The notes: generated by a model from the letters alone, not told the origin. 64,000 bases of DNA from Streptomyces sp. NBC_00370 (GCF_036084755.1 NZ_CP107968.1:5418501-5482500); one strand, 5' to 3'; counted from the first letter of the stretch, positions 42,560-52,584 are shown. A program made the numbers and translations.

Positions 42560-43483
42560 TCAGCCCGGCTGCCAGTCGCGAGGCGCCCTGTCGTCGCGGA
42601 GCGACGCAATCCGCCGGGCGTACTCGCGGGCGATCTCGTCGCTCTCGCCGATGTTCTGCATCAGCCAGGTGGTCATCTTGAACTCCTGCGTCGCGCGCAG
42701 TGTCGGAAAGCCGTGCCAGTCGCGCAGATCGCGGCCGTACGCGCGCGTGAACGCGGCGTACTGCTCGGCCGTCTGCCACCCCAGGCTGTCGTGTTCGGTC
42801 GCCGTGACCATCAGGTCCCACTCGGGGTGGTCATGACAGAAGACCTCGAAGTCGATCAGGACGGCCTGATCGCGGCGGTTCACCATGAGGTTCTGCACGT
42901 GCGCGTCCCCGTGGACCGGGCCGCGCGGCGACTCGAACCGCAACTCCGCGATTCGCTCCCGCAGTTCACGGCCACGCTTGCGCAGGAATTCGCGGTCGTC
43001 GTCCGGTATGCCCTTGGCCTTCTCGATGCGCAGGTCCGACCGTCGAAGAGCGTCGTACGGAGGGAGGTCCAGCCCCGCCGGCAGGTGGAGCGCGTGCAAG
43101 TCGTGCAGTACGCCGCCGAGTTCGCCGTACGTCGGCTTCCTGTCGCTCTCCTCGATCAGATGCCAGAAAGTCACCGGGTGGCCGGATACCAGGAGCGCCT
43201 GCTCGATGTCCGCAACCACCCGCGAGGCGGGAAAGCCCTCCGTCTCCAGCCACCGCGAGACGCGCACCTCCGTCCGTGCGGCGTCCAGGTATTCCGCCGA
43301 CCGGGCGATCCGCACGACCATCGGATGCCGCCCAAGCCGGAAGAGCGCGTTCTCACCGAGCCTGAGCAGCCGCGCCCCGTCGTCTTCCAGCCCGGCCGCA
43401 CGGCACGCCTCGGCCATCACCTCGTACGCACGGACCGACGTGAACCGCTCGGGTCCCCCATGCGCAGTCTCCGACGACGGCAT
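42560..43483 (-). CDS. APH-family phosphotransferase
   Basis: A 307-aa kinase-like protein of the aminoglycoside/choline phosphotransferase family. The catalytic loop is VHGDAHVQN near residue 196 and the metal Asp in LIDFEVFCHDHPEWDL. ENALFRL and MVVRIARS form the nucleotide-binding strands. Substrate unknown; resistance cannot be claimed. ATG 43483 has GGGGAG in front. Only 9 bp separate its stop from the convergent XRE gene. Confidence 0.8.
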   Translation of the reverse strand: MPSSETAHGGPERFTSVRAYEVMAEACRAAGLEDDGARLLRLGENALFRLGRHPMVVRIARSAEYLDAARTEVRVSRWLETEGFPASRVVADIEQALLVSGHPVTFWHLIEESDRKPTYGELGGVLHDLHALHLPAGLDLPPYDALRRSDLRIEKAKGIPDDDREFLRKRGRELRERIAELRFESPRGPVHGDAHVQNLMVNRRDQAVLIDFEVFCHDHPEWDLMVTATEHDSLGWQTAEQYAAFTRAYGRDLRDWHGFPTLRATQEFKMTTWLMQNIGESDEIAREYARRIASLRDDRAPRDWQPG

Positions 43484-43567
43484 ACCGCAACCACTCCCCA
43501 AGGCTCATGGAACTGCAGACGTGTGTGCAGCCGCAGTATTGCCTCGCCTGACGCCCCCGCCATACGT

Positions 43568-43795
43568 ATGGTCACGCATGACACAGTGTTGGCGGGGGTG
43601 GGGGCACTGAGCCGTAGACGCTACGTCGCCCGGGGTGTCCCCGGTGGCTACTGGATTTGGGACAACCGTGGGCGCCGTTGGTGGGGCGATCTGTACGAGT
43701 TGTGTCCCGACGATCTTCTCGGCGAACTCAACGGCCACGCCGACCCGGCGCGGATCACCGCGTTGATGAAGCGCTGCAGAGCGCGCAAGCGATAG
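43568..43795 (+). CDS. Small conserved-type hypothetical protein
   Basis: A 75-aa frame with Trp-rich, protein-like sequence (GGYWIWDNRGRRWWGDLYEL) that I associate with short Streptomyces proteins of unknown function. ATG 43568 has no clear ribosome site; a GTG inside (about 43598) may be the real start. It sits between two APH-like genes of the other strand. Confidence 0.6.
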   Translation: MVTHDTVLAGVGALSRRRYVARGVPGGYWIWDNRGRRWWGDLYELCPDDLLGELNGHADPARITALMKRCRARKR

Positions 43796-43822
43796 GCGCG
43801 GCCGGTGCCGCTGTGGCCGGTG

Positions 43823-44791
43823 TCACGCGTAGCGGGTGAGGAGGGCCTCAATGTAGTCCTCCAACCTGTTCGCCAGGACGGCGGGGGTCAGGTCGGTGCG
43901 GCCCAGGTCCCGCCAGGGGACGGCTACCTTTTCGGCGTCCGGGGCGAAAGCGAGTGCGTCCAGCAATCGCCAGTACAGGTGCGCTGCCGGGTCGTTCGTC
44001 AAGCTGCCGCCCGCGACGATGTATTGGTCGGCGAAGCGCATACCCGTCGGGACACCGTGCAGCAGAGCCAGAGCAGTTGAGCAATGGGCGACGTCCAGGT
44101 CGGCCGGGCCCCAGGAGGTCTCCACCCAGTCGACGACCCCGCCGATCCGCAGATCGGTGCCCGCGCCTTCGAAGAGGACGTTGCCGGGGTGGTAGTCCCT
44201 GTGCAGAAAGCACGGCACATAGCTCGGTGGCTCACGGCGGATGACGTCCACGGCCCACTGCCACAACTCCGGCCGCTCCGTGGCCGCCGGCGGGCTGACC
44301 CGGTCGGGCGCGGTCCACGCCTGATAGCTACGCGGCCGGCCTTCCGAGGCCACCCGTACTCGGTGGACGGCAGCCAGTTGGCGTGCCAGCAGGTCGCCGC
44401 GTCGATCAGCGTCGTCGTCGTCCAGGCGAACGCTTCCCGGGAGCAGCGACATCAGCAGCGAGGGGCGGTCGCAGAACTCCGCCGTCGCGTCCACGTCCAG
44501 GAGCACGGCGGCGGGGACATCCGTGTCGGCGAGCAGCCGCAGCACGTCGGCCTCCCGTGTCAGCAGACCCTCCGCATGCCGCACGAAGAACGGCCTGACG
44601 AAGGATCGGAGTACCACCGAGCGGCTGCCGTCCGGCCCGGTGATGTCCAGACGTCGCATCACGGACGTCCACCCGCCGGACAACCGGCTCACGTTGTCGA
44701 TACGTTCCGAGGCGGAGCTGAGCTGCCGCTTCTCTACCCAGGCACGCGTGGCGCTCCAGCCGTCGCTCCCGTCGCCCTCGTCGGAACCCAT
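43823..44791 (-). CDS. APH-family phosphotransferase (second)
   Basis: A 322-aa aminoglycoside phosphotransferase-like protein: SGGWTSVMRRLDI in the nucleotide lobe, the catalytic HRDYHPGNVLF near residue 200, and VVDWVETSWGPADLDVAH with the metal Asp. Unlike its neighbour at 42560 it has the HRDxHPGN form. Substrate unknown. The two are distant members of one fold, not a recent duplication. Confidence 0.82.
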   Translation of the reverse strand: MGSDEGDGSDGWSATRAWVEKRQLSSASERIDNVSRLSGGWTSVMRRLDITGPDGSRSVVLRSFVRPFFVRHAEGLLTREADVLRLLADTDVPAAVLLDVDATAEFCDRPSLLMSLLPGSVRLDDDDADRRGDLLARQLAAVHRVRVASEGRPRSYQAWTAPDRVSPPAATERPELWQWAVDVIRREPPSYVPCFLHRDYHPGNVLFEGAGTDLRIGGVVDWVETSWGPADLDVAHCSTALALLHGVPTGMRFADQYIVAGGSLTNDPAAHLYWRLLDALAFAPDAEKVAVPWRDLGRTDLTPAVLANRLEDYIEALLTRYA

Positions 44792-44796
44792 GACCG

Positions 44797-45732
44797 TCAG
44801 GCGGCCGGGGATGTCGTGTGGGCCTTCTGGACCGTTTCCTCTCGGGCCGTCAGGTAGCGGCGGAGGGTGTTGCCGTTGTTCCAGGGGAGGGCGTTCACGT
44901 GGCCGTCGACCAGGCGGAACTGTTCCAGCGCCGCGTCGTACCTGGACTGGCGGTAGAGGAAGTACGCCAGCAGGTGGCGCAGTTCGGGCAGGTGTGGGTG
45001 GGTGGTGGGGGCCGCTGCCGCGTCCATCAGGGCGTGGTCCGTGAGGGAGCGCAGCTCCTCGGTGTCCGCCGGTGCGTCCTGGTGTTCCTCGTACCAGGCG
45101 AGCAGCGGGAACGCCGACATCAGCGTGCCGGGCGGGGCCTGCGCCGCCTCGTGGGCGGCCGGTGTGTAGCCCGGCGCGGCCAGGTGGGCGCCGAAGTGGT
45201 GCGGGGCGCGGGCTCGTAGCTCCGGCCAGATGCCGTCCACGTCCGCGTCCGCCGTGCCCAGTTCCACGACGTACGGCGTGGGGTCGGCCGGGTCCAGTTC
45301 CTTGGCGCGGGCGATGTCCGCGTCCGCGCGGGTCGTCGCCGCACGGACGACCGCCGCGTCCGCGCTCTTGTCCTCGGCCTTCTCCCAGGCGCTCAGCCAG
45401 GCGTCGTCAGCGGCGGCTGCCGTGGCCAGCTCCTGGACGTACAGCCAGCGCAGCTCATGGTCGGCCGCCGTCGAACCGAGCAGCGCGGCGGCCTGGTGCC
45501 AGTCGCCCGTTCCCGCCGCGGTCAGGGCCTGCGACAGTTCCGGTGCCTGCGGGGCGGCGCGAGTGGTGTCCAGCTCGTCCGGCGGCAGCAGGCCGAGTTC
45601 GCGCGAGCGCGCCGACTGCTCGCCCGGCGCCGCCGGGACCATCGAGGCGAGCACCCGGTCGGTGCTGCGCCGCGACCGGTACCAGAGGAAGACACAGATC
45701 ACTATCAGGATCAGCGGGATGATGCGGGACAC
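44797..45732 (-). CDS. Membrane-anchored hypothetical protein, paralogue of its upstream neighbour
   Basis: A 311-aa protein with one N-terminal transmembrane helix (IIPLILIVICVFLWY, residues 4-18) and a helical cytoplasmic domain. It shares with the gene upstream the arrangement of a helix, DDE-type ELRW/EIRW segment, PYVVEL and a C-terminal DGHVNALPW. GTG 45732 places the helix at the very N-terminus as in the paralogue. An ATG at 45804 that overlaps the upstream stop (ATGA) is possible and would add 24 residues. Function unknown. Confidence 0.72.
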   Translation of the reverse strand: MSRIIPLILIVICVFLWYRSRRSTDRVLASMVPAAPGEQSARSRELGLLPPDELDTTRAAPQAPELSQALTAAGTGDWHQAAALLGSTAADHELRWLYVQELATAAAADDAWLSAWEKAEDKSADAAVVRAATTRADADIARAKELDPADPTPYVVELGTADADVDGIWPELRARAPHHFGAHLAAPGYTPAAHEAAQAPPGTLMSAFPLLAWYEEHQDAPADTEELRSLTDHALMDAAAAPTTHPHLPELRHLLAYFLYRQSRYDAALEQFRLVDGHVNALPWNNGNTLRRYLTAREETVQKAHTTSPAA

Positions 45733-45800
45733 GGTTACCTGGGTTCCTGGGAGGGGGCGAGGGGGGAGGGGGGCGGGGGACTCGAAGGGGGCTTTCGCCG

Positions 45801-46916
45801 TCATCTCGGCAGGCTCGCCGGGCTTCCGCCGCTCGCCTCGTAGCCCGCCACCGCCAGCGCCCGGTACACGGCGTACGCCGCCGCCGGGTCCCCGCCGTAC
45901 GTCCACGGCAGCGCCCCGACGTGGCCGTCGACCCGTACCAGCTGGTTCATCGCCTCCGACCACCGCTCCGAGCGTACGAGAAAGAGAATCAGCAGGTGCC
46001 GTACGTGCGGCAGCAGCGGGTCGTTCTCGCGCGCCGCGTGCACCGCGTGGAGCGCGCCGCCCATCGCCTTCGTCACCACTTCGCTCTGGTAGAAGCTCCG
46101 CACCAGATTGACCTCCGGCAGGTGCTCGTACACCGCGAACAGCGGCAGCGCCGCCAGCAGCGAGCCACGCGGGGCGCGCGCGGCCGCCGTCGTCGCGAAG
46201 TGGTCCGCCTCCTCGCGTGAGCCGTGCCACTTCTCGCACCAGTAGTGCAGCGCCGCCAGATGCGCGCCCATGTGCGCGGGCGCCCGGTCGATGACCTTCG
46301 CCCACAGCTCGTCGAACTGCTCGTGCGGATAGCCGAGCCCGCGCGCCACGGCCAGCTCCACGATGTACGGCACGGGGTCACCCGGCGCCAGCAGGGCCGC
46401 GTCGCCGCAGACCGTACGCGCCTCCTCCAGGATGATCCGGAAGTCGTCGCTGCCGGCCGCCGACGAACGCCACGCCTGCTGCACCAGGAACTCGGCGTGC
46501 ACGGCGGCCCCGCCCGCGTCCTTCGGCGACTGCGCCCGCCAGGACCGTAGCCACGAACCGCCCACGCCGGGCCGCTGCTGCAACTCCAGCGAGGCCGCGC
46601 CCGCGAACGCCTGCACCCGCTGCCAGCGGATCTCGTCGTCCTTGCCGGTGGCGGCGAGCAGCTGGGACGCCGCGTGCCAGTCCTGGGTGTGCTGGACGAC
46701 GTCCAGTACGTCGAGGAGGTCCTGGTCCGGCCCCGGCAGCCGGATGTCCAGCTCCTCCTGCCGCAGGAACCCGTACGCCGCCGGGTCGGCGGCGTACGGC
46801 GAACCGGGCGCGACCTGGCGGAAGCCGCCGGCGATTCCGCCGCGCCTGCGGCGTACGTACGGGACGATGATCGCGGCCAGCAGGGCCATCGCCATCAGGA
46901 ACCAGAGAATCTCCAT
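45801..46916 (-). CDS. Membrane-anchored hypothetical protein
   Basis: A 371-aa protein starting with a transmembrane helix (ILWFLMAMALLAAIIVPYV, residues 3-21) and basic residues, then a helical domain with EIRWQRVQAFAG, DPVPYIVEL, DRAPAHMGAHLAAL and a C-terminal DGHVGALPW. Several of these recur in the gene downstream, so the two arose by duplication. The helical spacing suggests a TPR-like fold. Function unknown. Divergent from metB. Confidence 0.75.
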   Translation of the reverse strand: MEILWFLMAMALLAAIIVPYVRRRRGGIAGGFRQVAPGSPYAADPAAYGFLRQEELDIRLPGPDQDLLDVLDVVQHTQDWHAASQLLAATGKDDEIRWQRVQAFAGAASLELQQRPGVGGSWLRSWRAQSPKDAGGAAVHAEFLVQQAWRSSAAGSDDFRIILEEARTVCGDAALLAPGDPVPYIVELAVARGLGYPHEQFDELWAKVIDRAPAHMGAHLAALHYWCEKWHGSREEADHFATTAAARAPRGSLLAALPLFAVYEHLPEVNLVRSFYQSEVVTKAMGGALHAVHAARENDPLLPHVRHLLILFLVRSERWSEAMNQLVRVDGHVGALPWTYGGDPAAAYAVYRALAVAGYEASGGSPASLPR

Positions 46917-47047
46917 GGCTCCATTGTCCCGGACGCCCGCCGCGGCCACGAAGTCGTCACCGTGTGTGCCGTACCGCCCCCTGATCGCCGCCCGCGCCGC
47001 GGTCACCGGCGACAAGCAGGGCCCGTCCGGGACTACGCTCGGGGCTC

Positions 47048-48211
47048 ATGAGCCACCAGCACCCCACCGGTCAGTACAACTTCGAGACCCGTGCCATCCA
47101 CGCGGGCAACACGGCCGACCCCGTCACCGGCGCTGTCGTCCCCCCGATCTACCAGGTGTCCACGTACAAGCAGGACGGCGTCGGCGGTCTGCGCGGCGGT
47201 TACGAGTACAGCCGCAGCGCCAACCCGACCCGCACCGCGCTCGAGGAGAACCTGGCGGCCCTGGAAGGCGGCAGGCGCGGACTCGCCTTCGCCTCGGGTC
47301 TCGCGGCCGAGGACTGCCTGCTGCGTACGCTGCTGTCGCCCGGCGACCACGTCGTCATCCCGAACGACGCCTACGGCGGCACCTTCCGGCTGTTCGCGAA
47401 GGTCGTCTCCCGGTGGGGCGTCGAATGGTCGGTCGCCGACACCTCCGACCCCGCCGCCGTGCGGGACGCCATCACGCCGCGCACGAAGGCGATCTGGGTC
47501 GAGACCCCCTCGAACCCGCTGCTGAGCATCACCGACATCGCCGCCCTGTCCGGCGTCGCGCACGCCGCGGGGGTGACGCTGGTCGTCGACAACACCTTCG
47601 CCAGCCCGTACCTCCAGCAGCCGCTGGAGCTGGGCGCGGACGTCGTCGTCCACTCGACGACGAAGTACATGGGCGGGCACTCGGACGTCGTCGGCGGCGC
47701 GCTCGTCGTCAACGACGACGCGCTGGCCGACGAACTGGCCTACCACCAGAACGCGATGGGCGCGATCGCCGGCCCCTTCGACTCCTGGCTCGTGCTGCGC
47801 GGCGTGAAGACGCTCGCCGTGCGGATGGACCGGCACAGCGCCAACGCCGCCCGCATCGCCGAGATGCTCACCACCCACCCCCGGGTCTCGAAGGTCCTCT
47901 ACCCGGGTCTGCCCGAGCACCCGGGCCACGAGGTCGCCGCCAAGCAGATGACGGGCTTCGGCGGCATGGTGTCGTTCCAGATCGCCGACGGTGAGACGGC
48001 GGCGGTCGAGGTCTGCAACCGCGCGAAGCTGTTCACGCTCGGGGAGTCCCTGGGCGGCGTCGAGTCCCTGATCGAGCACCCCGGCCGGATGACGCACGCC
48101 TCGACGGCGGGTTCGCTGCTGGAGGTGCCGTCCGACCTGATCAGGCTGTCGGTCGGGATCGAGTCGGGCGACGACCTGCTCGCGGACCTGACGCAGGCCC
48201 TCGGCAAGTAG
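47048..48211 (+). CDS. metB: Cystathionine gamma-synthase
   Basis: A 387-aa PLP enzyme of the Cys/Met metabolism family joining an O-acyl-homoserine and cysteine to cystathionine. The PLP lysine is in VHSTTKYMGGHSDVVGG; further motifs are YEYSRSANPTRTALE, FASGLAAEDCLL and VDNTFASPYLQ. A lyase role (cystathionine gamma-lyase) is hard to exclude from sequence. It begins with ATG; RBS is weak. Monocistronic. Confidence 0.88.
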   Translation: MSHQHPTGQYNFETRAIHAGNTADPVTGAVVPPIYQVSTYKQDGVGGLRGGYEYSRSANPTRTALEENLAALEGGRRGLAFASGLAAEDCLLRTLLSPGDHVVIPNDAYGGTFRLFAKVVSRWGVEWSVADTSDPAAVRDAITPRTKAIWVETPSNPLLSITDIAALSGVAHAAGVTLVVDNTFASPYLQQPLELGADVVVHSTTKYMGGHSDVVGGALVVNDDALADELAYHQNAMGAIAGPFDSWLVLRGVKTLAVRMDRHSANAARIAEMLTTHPRVSKVLYPGLPEHPGHEVAAKQMTGFGGMVSFQIADGETAAVEVCNRAKLFTLGESLGGVESLIEHPGRMTHASTAGSLLEVPSDLIRLSVGIESGDDLLADLTQALGK

Positions 48212-48238
48212 TCCGTTCTGTTCGGTGGTGGTGGTGGT

Positions 48239-48257
48239 GCGGGCCGGTGCGGCCCGC
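48239..48257. terminator. Short hairpin after metB
   Basis: 7-bp GC-only stem GCGGGCC with a GGTGC loop, 27 bp after the metB stop; a weak terminator candidate. Confidence 0.4.
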
Positions 48258-48295
48258 GCCGTCATGTCGTCGCGCTGTCGCCGGAAGGCGTCCCG

Positions 48296-48547
48296 TCAGA
48301 AGCCGAACGGCGGCGGAGTCATCTCCGTCGGCTGCGGCTCCCACGGATACGTGGCCGCCGCCCAGACGACGAAGACCACCGCCGCCGCCAGCAGCAGCGT
48401 CCACAGCACCCGGCGCAGCGTACGGCGCCTGTGCAGCATCCGGGCGCCGCGCGCGGTGGCGCGCAGGAGCAGATCGGTGGGGACGGCCGGATGCGGCAGG
48501 TCCAGCATCCGGCGGACCTCGGCCTCTTTGCGCTCGGAGTTGATCAC
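48296..48547 (-). CDS. Small membrane protein coupled to the sigma-like gene
   Basis: An 83-aa protein with a basic cytoplasmic N-terminal half (LLRATARGARMLHRRRTLRR) and a transmembrane helix at about residues 48-66 (VLWTLLLAAAVVFVVWAAA), ending in a Pro-rich outside tail. Its GTG overlaps the TGA of the sigma-like gene (GTGA), so the two are translated together. It may act as a membrane anchor or anti-sigma-like partner; no zinc-binding anti-sigma motif is visible. Confidence 0.7.
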   Translation of the reverse strand: MINSERKEAEVRRMLDLPHPAVPTDLLLRATARGARMLHRRRTLRRVLWTLLLAAAVVFVVWAAATYPWEPQPTEMTPPPFGF

Positions 48548-49074
48548 GAGACGGCCCCCGCAGCCCCGGCCCCCGCAGCCCCGGGGGCGGGCTGCACGCC
48601 CTGCCGGGCCGCGTTCTGCGACCCGTCGCGTGCCGCCTTGCGCATCGTGGCCACGGCCCGCGCGCAGATGACCCGCACCCGCTCCACCGACAGCCCGATC
48701 ATCGCCGCCGTCTGCTCCTCGCCGATGCCCTCGTAGACCCGGAGCACCAGGACGACCCGCTCCTGCCGGCCGAGCGGCCCCAGCACCCCGGCGCGGCCCG
48801 ACCGGCCGGACCGTACGGGCCATAGGCTGCGGGCGAAGCGGGTGGCGAGCTCCTGCCGGGCCCGTACGTACGGGTCCTCGCCGCGCAGCCGGTCCCAGTC
48901 CGCGTACGTGGCGGCCAGCGCGGCCGTCAGCAGCCGCTGGGCGTGCGGCGCGGCGTCGGGCGGCTCACCGGTGAGCAGATGCGCCGCATGCAGCAGCCGG
49001 CCGGCCGCACCCGCCAGGAACGATTCGAACTCCCGGGCGCGACGGCTGTCCAGGGCCGTCCGACGCTCTCCCAC
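48544..49074 (-). CDS. Sigma-70-like (SigE-type) protein with degenerate region 2
   Basis: A 176-aa protein resembling SigE-like ECF factors. Region 4 is recognisable (residues 100-145: LGRQERVVLVLRVYEGIGEE and IGLSVERVRVICARAVATM), while the N-terminal part keeps only a weak trace of region 2 (AAGRLLHAAHLLTGEP). It may be a sigma factor with altered promoter melting or a regulator derived from one. An Ala/Gly tail follows. GTG 49074 has a poor ribosome site. Confidence 0.7.
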   Translation of the reverse strand: MGERRTALDSRRAREFESFLAGAAGRLLHAAHLLTGEPPDAAPHAQRLLTAALAATYADWDRLRGEDPYVRARQELATRFARSLWPVRSGRSGRAGVLGPLGRQERVVLVLRVYEGIGEEQTAAMIGLSVERVRVICARAVATMRKAARDGSQNAARQGVQPAPGAAGAGAAGAVS

Positions 49075-49124
49075 GCCTTCATATGAGGCCCGCTACGGGC
49101 CGGGGTCAAGAGGGCGTACCTCTG

Positions 49125-49766
49125 TCACTCGTCCGAGGCGCCCGAGGTGGTGCGGGTGTCGTCGGACGCGTCGGCCCCACCGGTCGGTTCGCCCGCGGGA
49201 CCGGCGGCCGGATCGACCGGCTCGGGGCCGCCCTCGGCGGGGCTGAGCCGCGCCTGCCGGGCCGACAGCGCCCCGTTGAACTTGGTGAGCAGGGCCGTGA
49301 ACGCCTCCCGCTCCTCCTCCGCCCAGCCGTTGGTGACCTGCGCCATCAGCTCGCGCCGCGACGCCCGTACCTCGTCGAGCCGGACGTGACCGCGCTCCGA
49401 CAGCTGGAGCACGACGGCACGGCCGTCCTCCGGGTGCGAGGTGCGCTTCACCAGGCCGGTGTCCACGAGCGGGGCGACCTGGCGTGTGACGGTCGACGAG
49501 TCGATGCCCATGCCGGCGGCGAGGGCCTTGACGCCCATGGGGCCTTCGTTGTCGAGGCGGTTGAGCAGCAGATAGGCCGCCCGGTCCATCGAGTTGCGGA
49601 GCTGGCCGATCCCGCCTAGCCGGGTCTGTTCTGCGCGGCGCGCGAATACGGCGACCTGATGCTGGAGGGCATCGAGGAGGCCGTCTTCACCCGGTGCGCC
49701 AGAGGGTCCCGCTGCGGCCTCGTCGGAGGCCGAAGCAGCGGAAGTCATGTCCTGAATGGGGGGCAT
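49125..49766 (-). CDS. MarR-family transcriptional regulator
   Basis: A 213-aa MarR protein with a longer N-terminus than usual and a Gly/Pro/Asp-rich tail. The winged HTH lies at about residues 70-125 (GVKALAAGMGIDSSTVTRQV, wing HPEDGRAVVLQLSERG). Divergent from ilvA across 270 bp that contain four phased direct repeats, probably its binding region. ATG 49766 chosen; ATG 49748 possible. Confidence 0.85.
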   Translation of the reverse strand: MPPIQDMTSAASASDEAAAGPSGAPGEDGLLDALQHQVAVFARRAEQTRLGGIGQLRNSMDRAAYLLLNRLDNEGPMGVKALAAGMGIDSSTVTRQVAPLVDTGLVKRTSHPEDGRAVVLQLSERGHVRLDEVRASRRELMAQVTNGWAEEEREAFTALLTKFNGALSARQARLSPAEGGPEPVDPAAGPAGEPTGGADASDDTRTTSGASDE

Positions 49767-49877
49767 GGCTGGGGGCTCTCTCGTCCGGTGGTCGACTGGT
49801 GGGGGACAGAGTACGCGGCGCGGGCCGTGGGCGTACCGGCCCGGGACAAACCCGCGAAGTTCGGACCACCCTACTTT

Positions 49878-49977
49878 CCGACATCGGATCAGTCTCTTTC
49901 CCGACAGGAGATCAATCTCTTTACCTGATGTCCGACCAGTCTCTTGTCCGATGTCGGACCAGCCGCCTTTCCGACAA
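49878..49977. repeat. Four phased 23-24-bp direct repeats between marR and ilvA
   Basis: The block CAGTCTCTT (variants CAATCTCTT, CAGCCGCCT) recurs at 49890, 49913, 49937 and 49960, each preceded by a CCGACA/TCCGAC half-palindrome such as TCCGACATCGGA and TCCGATGTCGGA. The spacing is 23, 24 and 23 bp, about two helical turns, and the stretch is AT-richer than its surroundings. It looks like a multi-site operator array. Confidence 0.7.
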
Positions 49978-50036
49978 GCGGGCTACGGGAGGCCGACAAG
50001 CGGCCGACCCCGCGGCGAGCTGCGAGACTGGCCGTC

Positions 50037-51266
<1,230 letters not shown>

Positions 51267-51269
51267 CCA

Positions 51270-51310
51270 CCCGGGTCAACCGGCGGTTGGCAGCCCGGGT
51301 CAACCGGCGG
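51270..51310. repeat. 17-bp direct repeat after ilvA
   Basis: CCCGGGTCAACCGGCGG at 51270-51286 and again at 51294-51310, 24 bp apart, just after the ilvA stop. Meaning unknown. Confidence 0.7.
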
Positions 51311-51347
51311 CCGGCCGCTCACGCGTTAACCGCTTGTAGGTCGCGAT

Positions 51348-51359
51348 GTATCGCGATAC
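51348..51359. promoter_or_regulatory. Operator-like palindrome upstream of the DrrAB-type operon
   Basis: GTATCGCGATAC, a perfect 12-bp palindrome, overlapped by a direct repeat of TCGCGAT. It lies 134 bp before the ATPase gene in an otherwise non-coding space. TATCGCGATA-like sites are typical of regulators of drug exporters, but no regulator gene is adjacent. Confidence 0.6.
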
Positions 51360-51492
51360 TGTGCCGTCCTCTCCGGCCCCTGGTGCGAGTTGTCGGGGGA
51401 AATGAGTGACGCGGGAAGAACCGCCGAATCTAAGCTCTGCGTAAGTGGCTTGAGACGAATTCGCCAAAATCGCCAATAACGGGAGAACCCAC

Positions 51493-52584
51493 ATGCCGGG
51501 CGCCATCTACGCCGAGGGTCTGGTGAAGACCTTCGGCGACGTAAGGGCTCTGGACGGCGTTGATCTAGATGTCCCAGAAGGAACGGTCCTGGGGCTTCTC
51601 GGTCCCAACGGGGCGGGCAAGACGACAGCCGTACGCGTACTGACGACCCTGCTCCAGCCCGACAGCGGCAAGGCCGTCGTCGCGGGGATCGACGTACTGA
51701 AGTACCCCAACGAGGTCCGCCGCTCGATCGGCCTCTCCGGGCAGTTCGCGGCGGTCGACGAGTATCTGACCGGCCGCGAGAACCTCAAGATGGTCGGCCA
51801 GCTCTACCAGATGAAGGCGCGGGACGCGAAGGCGCGCGCGGTGGAGCTGCTGGAGCGGTTCCATCTCACCGACGCGGCCGACCGCCCCGCCAAGACGTAC
51901 TCCGGCGGTATGCGCCGCAGGCTCGACCTGGCGGCGGCACTGGTCGTCTCACCGCCGGTGATGTTCATGGACGAGCCGACGACGGGGCTCGACCCGCGCA
52001 ACCGGCAGCAGCTCTGGGGGATCATCCAGGAGCTGGTCGCGGGCGGTACGACCCTGCTGCTGACCACGCAGTACCTGGAAGAGGCCGACCATCTCGCCCA
52101 CGACATCTGCGTCGTCGACCGGGGCAAGGTCATCGCCCGTGGCACCGCCGACCAGTTGAAGGCGCAGACCGGCGGCGAGCGCGTCGAGGTCGTCGTCCAC
52201 GACCGCGACAGGGTCGAGACGGCCCGTACGGTGCTGGGCGGCTTCGGCAAGGGCGGTGTGGAGTCGGTCGCCGTGTCCGAGCACACCCGCAAGCTGACGG
52301 TCCCGGTCTCCGGCGGCGCGAAGCTGCTGGCCGAGGTGATCAGGGAACTCGACACGCGTGGCGTCGAGATCGACGACATCGGGCTGCGCAGGCCGACCCT
52401 GGACGACGTCTTCATCTCGCTGACGGGCCATGCGGCCGAGGAGGAGCGGGACAAAGAAGAAGCCGAGGAGCGGAAGCGGGAAGAGACCGCCGGGGCGGGC
52501 ACGGCGAAGTCCGGCTCGGACGAAACCAGGAACGACAGCAACGACAGGAACGACAGCAACGACAGCAAGGAGGGCGGGGAATGA
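51493..52584 (+). CDS. Daunorubicin-resistance type ABC transporter ATPase (DrrA-like)
   Basis: A 363-aa DrrA-family ATPase. Walker A GPNGAGKTTAVRVL near residue 37, signature YSGGMRRRLDLAAALV, Walker B VMFMDEPTTGLDP, and the DrrA-typical C-terminal part ending in LRRPTLDDVFISLTGH. A charged low-complexity tail with Asn/Asp/Ser repeats (about 315-363) is extra. GGGAGA precedes the ATG. Its stop overlaps the permease start (ATGA). Confidence 0.9.
   Translation: MPGAIYAEGLVKTFGDVRALDGVDLDVPEGTVLGLLGPNGAGKTTAVRVLTTLLQPDSGKAVVAGIDVLKYPNEVRRSIGLSGQFAAVDEYLTGRENLKMVGQLYQMKARDAKARAVELLERFHLTDAADRPAKTYSGGMRRRLDLAAALVVSPPVMFMDEPTTGLDPRNRQQLWGIIQELVAGGTTLLLTTQYLEEADHLAHDICVVDRGKVIARGTADQLKAQTGGERVEVVVHDRDRVETARTVLGGFGKGGVESVAVSEHTRKLTVPVSGGAKLLAEVIRELDTRGVEIDDIGLRRPTLDDVFISLTGHAAEEERDKEEAEERKREETAGAGTAKSGSDETRNDSNDRNDSNDSKEGGE

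Noticed and set aside
42560-44791. Antibiotic resistance genes (two APH-like kinases)
   Set aside because: The fold and catalytic motifs are shared by many non-resistance kinases; nothing in sequence or context supports a drug substrate.
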